A stretch of 64,000 nucleotides of DNA from Tabrizicola sp. (GTDB lineage Bacteria > Pseudomonadota > Alphaproteobacteria > Rhodobacterales > Rhodobacteraceae), in contig NZ_JAUCZH010000005.1 of NCBI RefSeq assembly GCF_030373185.1, positions 124,001-188,000 on the forward strand. The letters run 5' to 3'. Of this stretch, positions 1 to 7,933 are shown in pieces (positions within the stretch are counted from its first letter, which is position 1; each line of letters begins with the position of its first letter). The position numbers and the translations under genes were made by a program. The notes beneath the pieces are model-generated. The model did not search any database and had not been told where the DNA came from. It saw only the letters and a list, made by a program, of their open reading frames with translations.

Positions 1-541
1 TTGCATAGCCGATGGAGGCGGCATCGGCGGTGCCGTGGATGCGGAACATCGTGTCGCGACCGCCGCGGTAAAGATAGAGCGCCCGTGCGCCAAGCGGATT
101 CGTCAGGCCACCCGGAAGGCCTCCGGCATAGGCAGCGTATAGGTCGGGCCGGGTGCGGACCATGTTGGCGGTCGGCTGCCAGGCGGGCCATTCCGCCTTG
201 CGACCGATCACGCCCGTGCCACGAAACGACAGTCCTTCGCGCCCCACGGCGATGGGATAGCGCATGGCGCGGCCCCCTTCCATCACCAGATAGAGCTTGC
301 GCGAATAGGTGTCGACAACGATCGTCCCCGGCTGATCGTCGCCGGCATAGGCCACTTCTTCCCTGCGGTTGCCTTCGTAAAGATATTGGGCGGGGACGGG
401 TTCGATGAAGAACTCTCCATCCTGAATACCCTCATATCCGGGGACCACGGGTGGCGCTTCGGGCGCTTTCGGGGTTCCGGCGCAGGCTGCAAGCAAAGGA
501 AGGGCAAGGATCGCGAAGATCCGGGCAAGGACAGGGGACAC
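1..541 (-). CDS. L,D-transpeptidase family lipoprotein (3' part outside window)
   Basis: Partial: the gene starts at GTG 541 and runs off the left edge after 180 codons. The first 17 residues form a lipoprotein signal with lipobox LLAAC. The body reads like the YkuD/ErfK/YbiS fold: TIVVDTYSRKLYLVMEGG, then a YPIAVGREG stretch, then FRIHGTADAASIGYA, the segment that normally precedes the catalytic SxGCxR motif. That cysteine would lie just beyond base 1 and cannot be seen. Family members form 3-3 peptidoglycan cross-links or attach lipoproteins to peptidoglycan in the periplasm. No ATG fits the start; GTG directly precedes the hydrophobic signal. The fold call is firm, the activity is inferred. 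Confidence 0.85.
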   Translation of the reverse strand, partial: MSPVLARIFAILALPLLAACAGTPKAPEAPPVVPGYEGIQDGEFFIEPVPAQYLYEGNRREEVAYAGDDQPGTIVVDTYSRKLYLVMEGGRAMRYPIAVGREGLSFRGTGVIGRKAEWPAWQPTANMVRTRPDLYAAYAGGLPGGLTNPLGARALYLYRGGRDTMFRIHGTADAASIGYA

Positions 542-641
542 TTGGACTACTCTGGTTTGTGGCAGTTGGCCGCAGCTTGCGCCACGCGGGTGGCCCTGCG
601 TCAACCCCCAAGTGGAAAAATTTGCTGAATCTTTCCGATAG

Positions 642-684
642 CTGCCGCCCCGGAGCAGGATTCCCGCTGAATCCGGGGCGGCAG
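642..684 (-). terminator. 13-bp perfect hairpin after the phytase-like gene
   Basis: Arms 642-654 (CTGCCGCCCCGGA) and 672-684 are perfect inverted repeats with a 17-nt loop, 11 nt past the stop of the minus-strand gene ending at 696. No T-run follows directly, so it may be a stabilising 3' structure rather than a classical rho-independent terminator. Confidence 0.6.
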
Positions 685-695
685 ATGGTGTGTGA

Positions 696-2861
696 TCAGT
701 TCAGCGCGCCGATCGACCAGAAGTAGGTTTCGCCGCTGCTGTCGTTGGTCCCGTCATTGTCGGTTACCAGCCAGCCGATGCCTGCGGCGTCCACGGCAAA
801 GCCTTCGACCTTCTCGGAGGTATAGCCGCCGTGCAGGTTCAGGTCGGGGATCAGGTCGCGGACCAGTTCCTTGGTGACCACCGGCAGCGGGCCACCCAAG
901 GGGGCGGGCGCCAGATCGGCCAGAGCCACGCGCGTCAGCTTTTTGGTTGCGGCCCGGTCGGCATTCTGGTTGTCCCGCTCGATCAGATAGAGATGATCGC
1001 CCGACAACGTGATCTCTGACAGCCCCATCCAGGCACCCTCGCCCGGCGCATCCAGCGGGTAATGCACCGCTGTCCAGCTGGCATTCGTGATGTCATAGGC
1101 CAGAAGCTTGACCATCCCCGCCGGATCGTCCTGCCATTCGCGCTGGACGGCCAGCCACAGGACATCGCCAACCTTGGTCACGCCTTCAAATCCAAAGCGG
1201 ATTTCCTGATCAAGCAGAACTTCGGGCAGCGGGATTTCCTTGGTGATCTTGCCGTCGGCATCCACATGCAGCAGCGCATGCGGGATCAGCCGGTCGCTGC
1301 GACCTTCCGAGGCCAGCCAGAACCCGCCTTCTCCATCCGAGGTGATCCCCTCCAGATCCAGCTTTTGTGCCGTTTCACCGCCGCGTGTTACCACGGTTGC
1401 CGCAGTGATCCTTGCCGGGGCCTGGCTTGCGTCGATGGTGTAGATTGTCGGCGCAGCGGACAGGGCGGAATCGCTGACCGCATATAGCTTGCCCGCCTCT
1501 GCCGGATCGGCTGCCAGCCCCGACAGGGCCGCCCAGCCGATCAGCGTGTCCGTCCCTGCGCTGGTGATCGTCGGATAGGCTGCAACGCCTTCGGCCCGCG
1601 CGTAGACCATGACATGCGCCGGGGCCAGACCGTCGGCCCGCAGGTCGACTTCGTTTGCCGTGGCAAACAGGTTTCGCGCCGGGATCGCCACCATGCCTTC
1701 GGGGCTGATGCCCGAGGGCAGGATCTGCTTCAGCACCGGCGCAGCCGGGTTCGTCAGGTCATAGACTGCGACAAGCGATGCGCGTTCGGATGCGACAAAC
1801 AGATGCGGGACACCATCAAACGTGGCGACCTCGACCGATTCCAGTTCCACGCCCTTTGAATTGCGGTGATCCGGGTAATGCCCCATCGCCACCATGGCAT
1901 GTTCGAGGCTTGAACCCGAGTCGTAGGCCACTGATCCATCGCGATTGAAGATGGTGAAGCCACGAGAGCCGCCCTTCCAGTCGCCCTCGTTTGCCGTCAC
2001 GAAATGATCCGCGTCCACCCATTTCACCGCGTCCGGTTCGCGTGGCACACCCATCTTTGCGCCCGAGAAATCCATTTTCCCGTCACGCCCGGTGTCAATT
2101 CCGGTCAGGTCCACCGCACCTGCACTGAAATGGCCAGAGACCACCCCATCCGCGCCGATGACAACGATGTGGTTGTTTTCCTGCAAGGTGACGACAATCT
2201 CGCCCGCCGGGTTCACGTCCACATATTCCGGTTCAGGGTCATCACCGGCCACGTCGGCCAGACCGGTCAGGTCGATCCTCTGCATGGCCGCGCAATCCGC
2301 AACGCCCCCGGTGATTGGCAGCTTGACCACAAACCCCGCCGGCATCTGCGGCAGAGCGCCATCATTCAGGTCTTCGTCGCGCTCGTTTTCTATGGCGATT
2401 GCAAGGAAGGATCCGTCCTTCGCCCGCGCTACCGCATCCGGCTGTCCGCCGATGTCACATTCAGCCACCACCGCTTTTGTCGCCGGGTCAACCGTCACCA
2501 GTTTGCCCGAAGGGTTCGCAAGGCTTTCCGAGGTGTTCACGCCGGCAAAGATCATGCTGCCTACGAAAACGGCCGTTGTCGGCTCGCCACCCACGTCGAT
2601 ATTCCCCATCGGCTTTGGTGCTTTCGGGTCGGTTATGTCGACCAGCCCGACCACGCCCAAGGGGCTGTCGGTGTATACCAGAACCATCCCGTCTTCGCTG
2701 GCGCTGATGATCTCGGCGCTGGTTTCGCGCGAACGGTCTTCGCCTTCGGCCATGTTTGCCGGGGTGGCAAGGGACGCCACCCGGTTGAACACCATTTCGG
2801 CGCTTGCGGGCAATGCGGTTGCAAGGGCAAGTGCAGAGGTCAGGCAGAGTCTGAATTGCAT
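696..2861 (-). CDS. secreted choice-of-anchor I / esterase-like-of-phytase protein
   Basis: 721 residues with a clear Sec signal peptide (about residues 1-21, ending PASAE). Residues about 25-420 look like a seven-bladed propeller of the 'choice-of-anchor I' type, with repeated GxxVVT, GEPTTAVFVG and PDAVKWVDADHFVTANEGDW segments. The C-terminal third (about 430-715; GFWLASEGRS, RFGFEGVTKVG, YLIERDNQN, EGFAVDAAGIGWLVTDNDG) matches the esterase-like domain of the phytase family (PF13449). Such proteins are periplasmic or exported and often linked to organophosphate scavenging. The substrate cannot be read from sequence. The gene is monocistronic with a strong hairpin after it. Confidence 0.8.
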   Translation of the reverse strand: MQFRLCLTSALALATALPASAEMVFNRVASLATPANMAEGEDRSRETSAEIISASEDGMVLVYTDSPLGVVGLVDITDPKAPKPMGNIDVGGEPTTAVFVGSMIFAGVNTSESLANPSGKLVTVDPATKAVVAECDIGGQPDAVARAKDGSFLAIAIENERDEDLNDGALPQMPAGFVVKLPITGGVADCAAMQRIDLTGLADVAGDDPEPEYVDVNPAGEIVVTLQENNHIVVIGADGVVSGHFSAGAVDLTGIDTGRDGKMDFSGAKMGVPREPDAVKWVDADHFVTANEGDWKGGSRGFTIFNRDGSVAYDSGSSLEHAMVAMGHYPDHRNSKGVELESVEVATFDGVPHLFVASERASLVAVYDLTNPAAPVLKQILPSGISPEGMVAIPARNLFATANEVDLRADGLAPAHVMVYARAEGVAAYPTITSAGTDTLIGWAALSGLAADPAEAGKLYAVSDSALSAAPTIYTIDASQAPARITAATVVTRGGETAQKLDLEGITSDGEGGFWLASEGRSDRLIPHALLHVDADGKITKEIPLPEVLLDQEIRFGFEGVTKVGDVLWLAVQREWQDDPAGMVKLLAYDITNASWTAVHYPLDAPGEGAWMGLSEITLSGDHLYLIERDNQNADRAATKKLTRVALADLAPAPLGGPLPVVTKELVRDLIPDLNLHGGYTSEKVEGFAVDAAGIGWLVTDNDGTNDSSGETYFWSIGALN

Positions 2862-2943
2862 CGGGGCGGTCCTTTCGCTGAAAAGTCCCGCCCCGAGTGG
2901 CCGCCTATCGCATCAGTTCCATGACAGGGTCATGATGTTTTGG

Positions 2944-4158
2944 TTAAGCCACCACGTTGAACGCAGGCCCGTAAGGGTAATGCGTGATGTCCTCGGGCTC
3001 GTCCTCGGTCACGACGAAGATGTCATGCTCGCGGTAGCCACCGGCCCCCGGCATGCCTTCGGGGATCGTCAGCATCGGCTCCATCGAGATGACCATTCCG
3101 GGCTCCAGCACCGTGTCGATATCCTCACGCAGTTCCAGCGCCGCCTCGCGGCCATAGTAGTGCGACAGGATCCCGAAGGAATGCCCATAGCCGAAGGTAC
3201 GGTATTGCAGCATCTGCCGTTCGGCCAGGAACTCGTTGATCTTCATGGTGATCTCGGCGCAGGACGCGCCGGGCTTCAGAAGCTTCATCCCGAATTCATG
3301 GCTGTCGATGTTGGTCTGCCAGACCTTCATTGACGCATCATCCACCTCGCCCACGAACAGCGTGCGTTCCAGCGCGGTGTAGTAGCCGCTGATCATCGGA
3401 AAGCAGTTGAGGCTGAGGATATCGCCATGCTGCAACTTGCGGTTCGTCACCGGGTTATGCGCGCCGTCGGTGTTGATGCCCGACTGGAACCAGACCCATG
3501 TGTCACGGTATTCCGCATCGGGGAAGCGCTTGGCAATCTCGCGCTCCATCGCGTCGCGTCCGGCGATGGAAACCTCCAGCTCGGTCGCGCCGACCTTGAT
3601 CGCCTCGCGGATCGCATAGCCGCCCACGTCAGCCACATTGGCGCCGTGCTTGATCATGGTGATCTCGGCCGGGGATTTCTTCATCCGCTGGAACATCGTC
3701 GCGGGCGCGATATCCATGCCCTTCTTCGGCTTCAGGAAGGTGTTCAGCTTCTCCATCCGCTCCACCGTCAGGTGGTCCGCCTCGCAGCCGATGTTCTTGC
3801 CCTCGCCGGTGACCGAAGCCACCGCACGCCACATGTTGTCGCGCGTCCAGTCGGTATAGGTGATGTTGTCGGCAATCGACCGGCGCCACGGCTGGCCCGC
3901 GTCGATCCCGGCGCTGATCGTCACACATTCGGTTTTCGTGACGACGCAGGCATAGGGCCGCCCGAACGAGCAATAGAGAAAGCCCGAGTAATAGGCGACG
4001 TTGTGCATCGAGGTCAGGACCACGGCGTCCAGCTCGTGCATCTCCATGATCTCGCGCAGGCCTTCAAGGCGGTCGTGGTATTCCTGATCGGCAAAGGGAA
4101 GCGTGTCCTTCGCCCCACCATTGTGGAAGCGGTACATTGCGGGTCGGTTCAGTGTCAT
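2944..4158 (-). CDS. creatinase (creatine amidinohydrolase)
   Basis: 404 residues, the same size as Pseudomonas creatinase, which hydrolyses creatine to sarcosine and urea (EC 3.5.3.3). It has the pita-bread (M24-like) fold without metal. N-terminal half: YYSGFLYCSFGR, ISAGIDAGQPWRRS, DNITYTDW. Catalytic half: WFQSGINTDGAHNPVTNR, whose His234 corresponds to active-site His232, then YYTALERTLF, GYGHSFGILSHYYGREA and SMEPMLTIPEGMPGAGGYREHD. A GGAGGT ribosome site lies 5 nt before ATG 4158. No sarcosine oxidase, creatininase or transporter is adjacent, so the product must be processed by genes elsewhere. M24 creatinase versus ectoine hydrolase was considered; the conserved segments favour creatinase. 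Confidence 0.88.
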   Translation of the reverse strand: MTLNRPAMYRFHNGGAKDTLPFADQEYHDRLEGLREIMEMHELDAVVLTSMHNVAYYSGFLYCSFGRPYACVVTKTECVTISAGIDAGQPWRRSIADNITYTDWTRDNMWRAVASVTGEGKNIGCEADHLTVERMEKLNTFLKPKKGMDIAPATMFQRMKKSPAEITMIKHGANVADVGGYAIREAIKVGATELEVSIAGRDAMEREIAKRFPDAEYRDTWVWFQSGINTDGAHNPVTNRKLQHGDILSLNCFPMISGYYTALERTLFVGEVDDASMKVWQTNIDSHEFGMKLLKPGASCAEITMKINEFLAERQMLQYRTFGYGHSFGILSHYYGREAALELREDIDTVLEPGMVISMEPMLTIPEGMPGAGGYREHDIFVVTEDEPEDITHYPYGPAFNVVA

Positions 4159-4404
4159 GTCAGACCTCCGTCACGGGGATACGCTGCTTGCGGAACCCCG
4201 AAAGGTCCCGGCGTACAGGACGGTGGCAGGATTGCCCTGCAAGCGGTGGGGCAAATGCCCCTGCGGCGACGCCATCGCCACGGCTCCGGCAAAGTCCTGC
4301 CGCAGGTCGCGGCAATTTGCAAGCTTTCGCTGATATTTCCGGCCTCGTCTTGCGGGATTTCCGGGCGCACCCATCTTTGTCAGGCCGCAATCAAGGAGAA
4401 TGGG

Positions 4405-4764
4405 ATGCGCTGCCCGGTGGATAACGAAACTCTGGTCATGGCCGACCGCAGGGGAATCGAAATCGACTACTGCCCGAAATGCCGAGGCGTATGGCTGGAC
4501 CGGGGAGAGTTGGACAAGATCATCGAACGTTCGTTTGGCGCGACCGCGACCGCGCCTGCCCCGGTCTTGGCCCCGACGCCCTCGCCGCCGTTCCGCCATA
4601 CAGCGCCGGTCTACCAGCCAGAGCCCCGCGCGCCGCAGACGTTGCGCGACGATGACCGCCGCGAGAAGCGCCGTCGCGATGACGACGACGATGATGATGA
4701 CCATCGCCGAGGTCACAAGAAGAAGCGGCGCGAAAGCTTTCTGTCGGATATCTTCGATTTCTGA
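4405..4764 (+). CDS. TFIIB-type zinc-ribbon protein with acidic/basic tail
   Basis: 119 residues. The N-terminal 45 match the zf-TFIIB domain: Cys3, then DYCPKCRGVWLDRGELDKII with Cys23 and Cys26. As in many bacterial members, the second position of the first knuckle is not Cys. A Pro/Ala linker (about 50-75) leads to a very charged tail: an eight-Asp run near residues 94-101 followed by HRR and KKKRR, ending in FLSDIFDF. An AAGGAGA site precedes ATG 4405. Function is unknown; members are usually called zf-TFIIB domain proteins. The gene is convergent with the cytochrome gene, with a hairpin between them. Confidence 0.8.
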   Translation: MRCPVDNETLVMADRRGIEIDYCPKCRGVWLDRGELDKIIERSFGATATAPAPVLAPTPSPPFRHTAPVYQPEPRAPQTLRDDDRREKRRRDDDDDDDDHRRGHKKKRRESFLSDIFDF

Positions 4765-4800
4765 CGGGCCGCCTCCGCCTGCCTCATCGCCGGTCCACCC

Positions 4801-4837
4801 GACGGATTGGCCGATTGTCCCTGGGCAATCGTCCGTC
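4801..4837. terminator. bidirectional hairpin between convergent genes
   Basis: GACGGA (4801-4806) plus CGATTG (4812-4817) pair with CAATCG (4826-4831) plus TCCGTC (4832-4837). There is an 8-nt loop and a 5-nt bulge on the left arm. It lies between the stops of the zinc-ribbon gene (+) and the cytochrome gene (-). Confidence 0.5.
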
Positions 4838-4842
4838 CAGCC

Positions 4843-5265
4843 TTATTCGACCTGCAGCGATTCCAGAAAGCTCACCACTGAAAGCACCCTGCCTTGGGTG
4901 ATCATCGCGGCGTCCTTCGGGTCGATCGTGGGGCTTTCAAGCGTTTGGCTCATGAAAAAGTCGCCCCAGATCGGCATCTCGGTCTGACCATGCGCCTGAA
5001 TGGACCGCCGCCCATAGATCGCCTCGATCACCTGCGCGGCTGGAAATACGCCGTTGTTGTTGCGGGCAAGCAGGCGCAAATCTGCCGGCGGCTGGGCGAA
5101 AAGCACCCCAACCATGCCATCCCCGGCCCCGGACTCGCCATGACAGACAACGCAGTAATCCTTGTAGATATTTGCGCCAAAGGATGCGTCCTGTGCCTGA
5201 ATGGCGGCACCGCCCGTCAACGTGAACAGGGCGCAAAGCCCCGCCAGTTCGAATGTCTTGACCAT
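4843..5265 (-). CDS. periplasmic class I cytochrome c
   Basis: 140 residues from ATG 5265, chosen because GGAGGG lies 6 nt upstream. A signal peptide ends near AIQAQD. A single haem-binding motif C38-V-V-C41-H42 follows, and the distal ligand is probably Met97 in QTEMPIWGDFF. That places it among small mono-haem class I cytochromes (cytochrome cbb3 subunit III / c551-c552-like), which carry electrons in the periplasm. The partner is not evident: no oxidase or dehydrogenase is adjacent. Upstream in-frame codons to 5328 lack a signal-peptide context and are probably not translated. Confidence 0.85.
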   Translation of the reverse strand: MVKTFELAGLCALFTLTGGAAIQAQDASFGANIYKDYCVVCHGESGAGDGMVGVLFAQPPADLRLLARNNNGVFPAAQVIEAIYGRRSIQAHGQTEMPIWGDFFMSQTLESPTIDPKDAAMITQGRVLSVVSFLESLQVE

Positions 5266-5459
5266 GACAGACCCTCCCGCCGATCCTTGCCTCTTGCGCA
5301 GGTCAGCATCGCTTGGGCCGGGGTTCATTGATTGCCGTCAACGCATGGCACTCTGTCGGGAAAAGTCCCGCGTGATACGCAGGTCTCCTTTTGCATCACG
5401 GCCGCTTGCCCTAAGGTCGATCCACGACCCGCCACGGGACAACGCGACAGAGGGTGCCG

Positions 5460-6464
5460 ATGCGACCCGGACCACACAATCTGATCACCGATGTTGCAGG
5501 CCTGCGCGTCGGCAATGCACAGGACAAAGGGCTGCGGTCCGGGGTGACGGTCCTGACCGCCGACCGCCCCTTCGTGGCGGGCGTTCACGTCATGGGGGGC
5601 GCCCCGGGAACGCGCGAGACGGATCTACTGGCGCCCGACCGGCTGGTCGATCAGGTGGATGCGCTGTTCCTGTCAGGTGGGTCCGCCTTTGGTCTTGATG
5701 CCGGAACCGGTATCATGGCGGGGTTGCGCGCCATTGGGCGGGGCTTTGTGGTTGGTCCGGTGCGGGTGCCTATCGTGCCGGGGGCGATCCTCTTTGATCT
5801 TCTGAACGGTGGGGCGAAGGATTGGCGGGACAGCCCATATCCTGTCCTGGGCCGCGCGGCGCTGGACGCTGCCGCCGCCGTCTTTGCGATTGGCTCTGCC
5901 GGGGGGGGATATGGGGCGATGACAGGCACCCTGAAGGGCGGGCTTGGGTCGGCCTCGGCGGTGCTGCCGTCTGGTATCACCGTGGGGGCGCTGGTTGCGG
6001 TAAACGCGCTTGGCGCGGCAACGGTGGGTGAGACCGGCCATTTCTGGGCCGCGCCTTGGGAACAGGGGGATGAATTCGGCGGTCTTGGCCCGGCCCCGAT
6101 GCAGCCAGACATGGCCCCCTTGCCGCAAAAGCGGCTGGGTGAGTCGACGACGATTGCCATTGTCGCAACCGATGCCGCGCTGACCAAGGCGCAGGCGCAG
6201 CGCATGGCCGTTGCCGCGCATGACGGAATGGCGCGGGCGCTGGTGCCATCGCATACAGCGCTGGACGGTGACCTTGTGTTCGCCGTTTCCACCGCCGGGC
6301 GCGTGATGACTGACCCGCTGGTTGACGGCTTCCAGATCGGCCATGCCGCCGCAAGCTGCCTTTCGCGGGCCATTGCCCGGGCGGTGTATTTGGCAAAGCC
6401 AGTGGACGGCGACCTGCAACCCAGTTGGCACGCGCGCTTCGGCAAGGAGCAAGGTGCGGGCTGA
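5460..6464 (+). CDS. P1 family (DmpA/NylC-type) N-terminal nucleophile hydrolase
   Basis: 334 residues, typical for this family of self-cleaving aminopeptidases/amidases. Signatures: PGPHNLITDVAGLRVGNA at the start, VHVMGGAPGTRETDLL, LSGGSAFGLDA, the VGALVAVNALGAATVG core, and GESTTIAIVATDAALTKAQAQ. The autocleavage site should lie before Thr230 in STTI; NylC has Asn-Thr at the matching place, this protein Ser229-Thr230. ATG 5460 follows AGAGGG by 5 nt; GTG 5454 is the alternative. No signal peptide, so cytoplasmic. The substrate (beta-peptide, D-amino-acid amide or nylon-oligomer-like) cannot be told. It stands alone and converges on moaE. Confidence 0.88.
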   Translation: MRPGPHNLITDVAGLRVGNAQDKGLRSGVTVLTADRPFVAGVHVMGGAPGTRETDLLAPDRLVDQVDALFLSGGSAFGLDAGTGIMAGLRAIGRGFVVGPVRVPIVPGAILFDLLNGGAKDWRDSPYPVLGRAALDAAAAVFAIGSAGGGYGAMTGTLKGGLGSASAVLPSGITVGALVAVNALGAATVGETGHFWAAPWEQGDEFGGLGPAPMQPDMAPLPQKRLGESTTIAIVATDAALTKAQAQRMAVAAHDGMARALVPSHTALDGDLVFAVSTAGRVMTDPLVDGFQIGHAAASCLSRAIARAVYLAKPVDGDLQPSWHARFGKEQGAG

Positions 6465-6486
6465 AGGCTGAAGGCGGAGGTGCGCG

Positions 6487-6936
6487 CTACCAGCGCTTCA
6501 ATGCAGCCTCATCGGCGTCCTTGGCGGCCACCCAGTCCGACCCATCGGCTCCGATCTCTTTCTTCCAGAACGGTGCGCGGGATTTCAGGTAGTCCATCAG
6601 GAACTCGGCCGCCGCAAACGCATCGGCGCGGTGCGGAGCCGCGGTGGCAACCATCATGATCGTCTCACCCGGGGCAAGCCTGCCGTGGCGGTGAATGACC
6701 AGCACATCGGCCAGCGACCAACGCCTGACGGCTTCGTCCGCGATGGCGGCAATCGCCTTTTCGGTCATGCCGGGATAATGCTCGATCTCCATCGCCGAAA
6801 GGGCGCCACCGTCGTTCCGCACGAGCCCGGTGAAGGTCACAATCGCCCCTGCGGCCCCTGCACCCGTTACAGCTGCGGAAAAGGCCGAGGTTTCGGCCCC
6901 AAGGTCGAAGGGTTCGGACTGGACCGCGATCTTCAT
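6487..6936 (-). CDS. moaE: molybdopterin synthase catalytic subunit MoaE
   Basis: 149 residues. MoaE takes the thiocarboxylated MoaD tail and inserts two sulfurs into precursor Z (cPMP) to make molybdopterin. Visible: VTFTGLVRN near residue 35, the MEIEHYPGMTEKAI helix, VIHRHGRLAPGE, and the catalytic-lysine region FWKKEIGADGSDWV near residues 120-135. It lies 1 nt after moaD in the pgsA-moaD-moaE order. The window also holds a molybdenum formate dehydrogenase (fdsA), a consumer of this cofactor, though not in the same operon. Confidence 0.96.
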   Translation of the reverse strand: MKIAVQSEPFDLGAETSAFSAAVTGAGAAGAIVTFTGLVRNDGGALSAMEIEHYPGMTEKAIAAIADEAVRRWSLADVLVIHRHGRLAPGETIMMVATAAPHRADAFAAAEFLMDYLKSRAPFWKKEIGADGSDWVAAKDADEAALKRW

Positions 6937-6937
6937 C

Positions 6938-7186
6938 CTAGCCCCCGGTCATCGGTGGAAAGAAGGCGACCTCCCGCACCCCGGAAAGCGGAGCATCAAA
7001 GGACGACAGTTCCTGATCCAGTGCAACGCGCAACGCCGAAAGGTCGGCAAAGGCGGCGGCGTAGCGGTCCTCCCGGGCGCGGAGCTGGTCGATAAGGTCG
7101 GCCACCGTCGCGGCCGAGGTTTCCACCTTTTCCCGCGGCAGGCCGATCCGTTCCCGAACCCAGGCGAAATACAGCACGTCGATCAT
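6938..7186 (-). CDS. moaD: molybdopterin synthase sulfur carrier MoaD
   Basis: 82 residues, ubiquitin-like. The essential C-terminal Gly-Gly is present (FFPPMTGG); the thiocarboxylate is formed there by MoeB and passed to MoaE. The N-terminal strand IDVLYFAWVRERIG is typical. Its ATG overlaps the pgsA stop by 4 nt, so translation is probably coupled, and it almost abuts moaE. Confidence 0.95.
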   Translation of the reverse strand: MIDVLYFAWVRERIGLPREKVETSAATVADLIDQLRAREDRYAAAFADLSALRVALDQELSSFDAPLSGVREVAFFPPMTGG

Positions 7187-7848
7187 GTGTCTTCCCGCAG
7201 GAATGGCAGCGATTTACGGAAATACTCCCACCCCGTCAAAAGGGTCAGCGCCGCGGCCAGCCACATCAGCCAGATGCCGACAAGGTTGGCATAGGAGGCA
7301 CAGTCGCGGTTGCCGCAGGCACGGACCGGATCGGCAAGCCCGGCCGAAACCGCTTCGGCGTATTGATCGGTTGTCATGCCCTGCATCGCAACGCCGTTCA
7401 GATATTCCAGCCCGGTGCCAAGAAACAGGACGGCAATGGCAATCATCTGCGCCGTGGTCTTCCACTTGGCCAATTGCGTGACCTTCAACAGCGCTGCCTT
7501 GGCGCCAAGAAATTCCCGCAGGCCGGATACGAAAACCTCGCGGAACAGGATCAGCGTCGCGGGCAGGATCAGCCAGGGGTTCATGCCGTTGTAGCCCGTG
7601 ATCACCATCAGGGCGATGACCACCATGGCCTTGTCGGCAATCGGGTCGAGCATCGCGCCGAACTTGGATTCCTGCTTCCAGAGCCGGGCGAGGTAGCCGT
7701 CGAACCAATCGGTGATCGCAGCGCCGACAAAAAGGGCAAGGGCGAACCAGTCAGCCCATGGACGATGGAAATAAAGGAACATCAGGGCCACGCCGGGCGC
7801 TGCGAGCAGGCGAAGAACGGTAAGGGTGTTCGGAATGTTCCAGCGCAT
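7183..7848 (-). CDS. pgsA: CDP-diacylglycerol-glycerol-3-phosphate 3-phosphatidyltransferase
   Basis: 221 residues from ATG 7848; TTG 7866 could add six residues, but neither start has a good ribosome site. The CDP-alcohol phosphotransferase signature D-x2-DG-x2-AR-x8-G-x3-D-x3-D is intact in DWFDGYLARLWKQESKFGAM and the following LDPIADK. The protein is an inner-membrane enzyme with several hydrophobic segments. It commits CDP-diacylglycerol to phosphatidylglycerol synthesis. An insert around residues 150-185 (GLEYLNGVAMQG through CASYAN) is longer than in E. coli PgsA, as often in Rhodobacterales. First gene of the pgsA-moaD-moaE operon. Confidence 0.95.
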   Translation of the reverse strand: MRWNIPNTLTVLRLLAAPGVALMFLYFHRPWADWFALALFVGAAITDWFDGYLARLWKQESKFGAMLDPIADKAMVVIALMVITGYNGMNPWLILPATLILFREVFVSGLREFLGAKAALLKVTQLAKWKTTAQMIAIAVLFLGTGLEYLNGVAMQGMTTDQYAEAVSAGLADPVRACGNRDCASYANLVGIWLMWLAAALTLLTGWEYFRKSLPFLREDT

Positions 7849-7933
7849 GTGGAATTCGTAGACCAAGGTGTTGCGGGACGAAAGGGTATTCGTGGCTCAG
7901 TCAGGCGCAGCGGAGCAAGTGGCGGATCGCCCC

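Noticed and set aside
2004-3333. Long open frames on the plus strand antisense to the phytase-like and creatinase genes
   Set aside because: They mirror real, well-conserved minus-strand genes; compositions are Arg/His-rich and no family is recognisable. Typical of GC-rich DNA.
2944-4158. Ectoine hydrolase (DoeA) as identity
   Set aside because: Both belong to the M24-like fold, but the blocks ISAGIDAGQPWRRS, FQSGINTDGAHNPVTNR and GYGHSFGILSHYYGREA fit creatinase better, and no ectoine genes are nearby.
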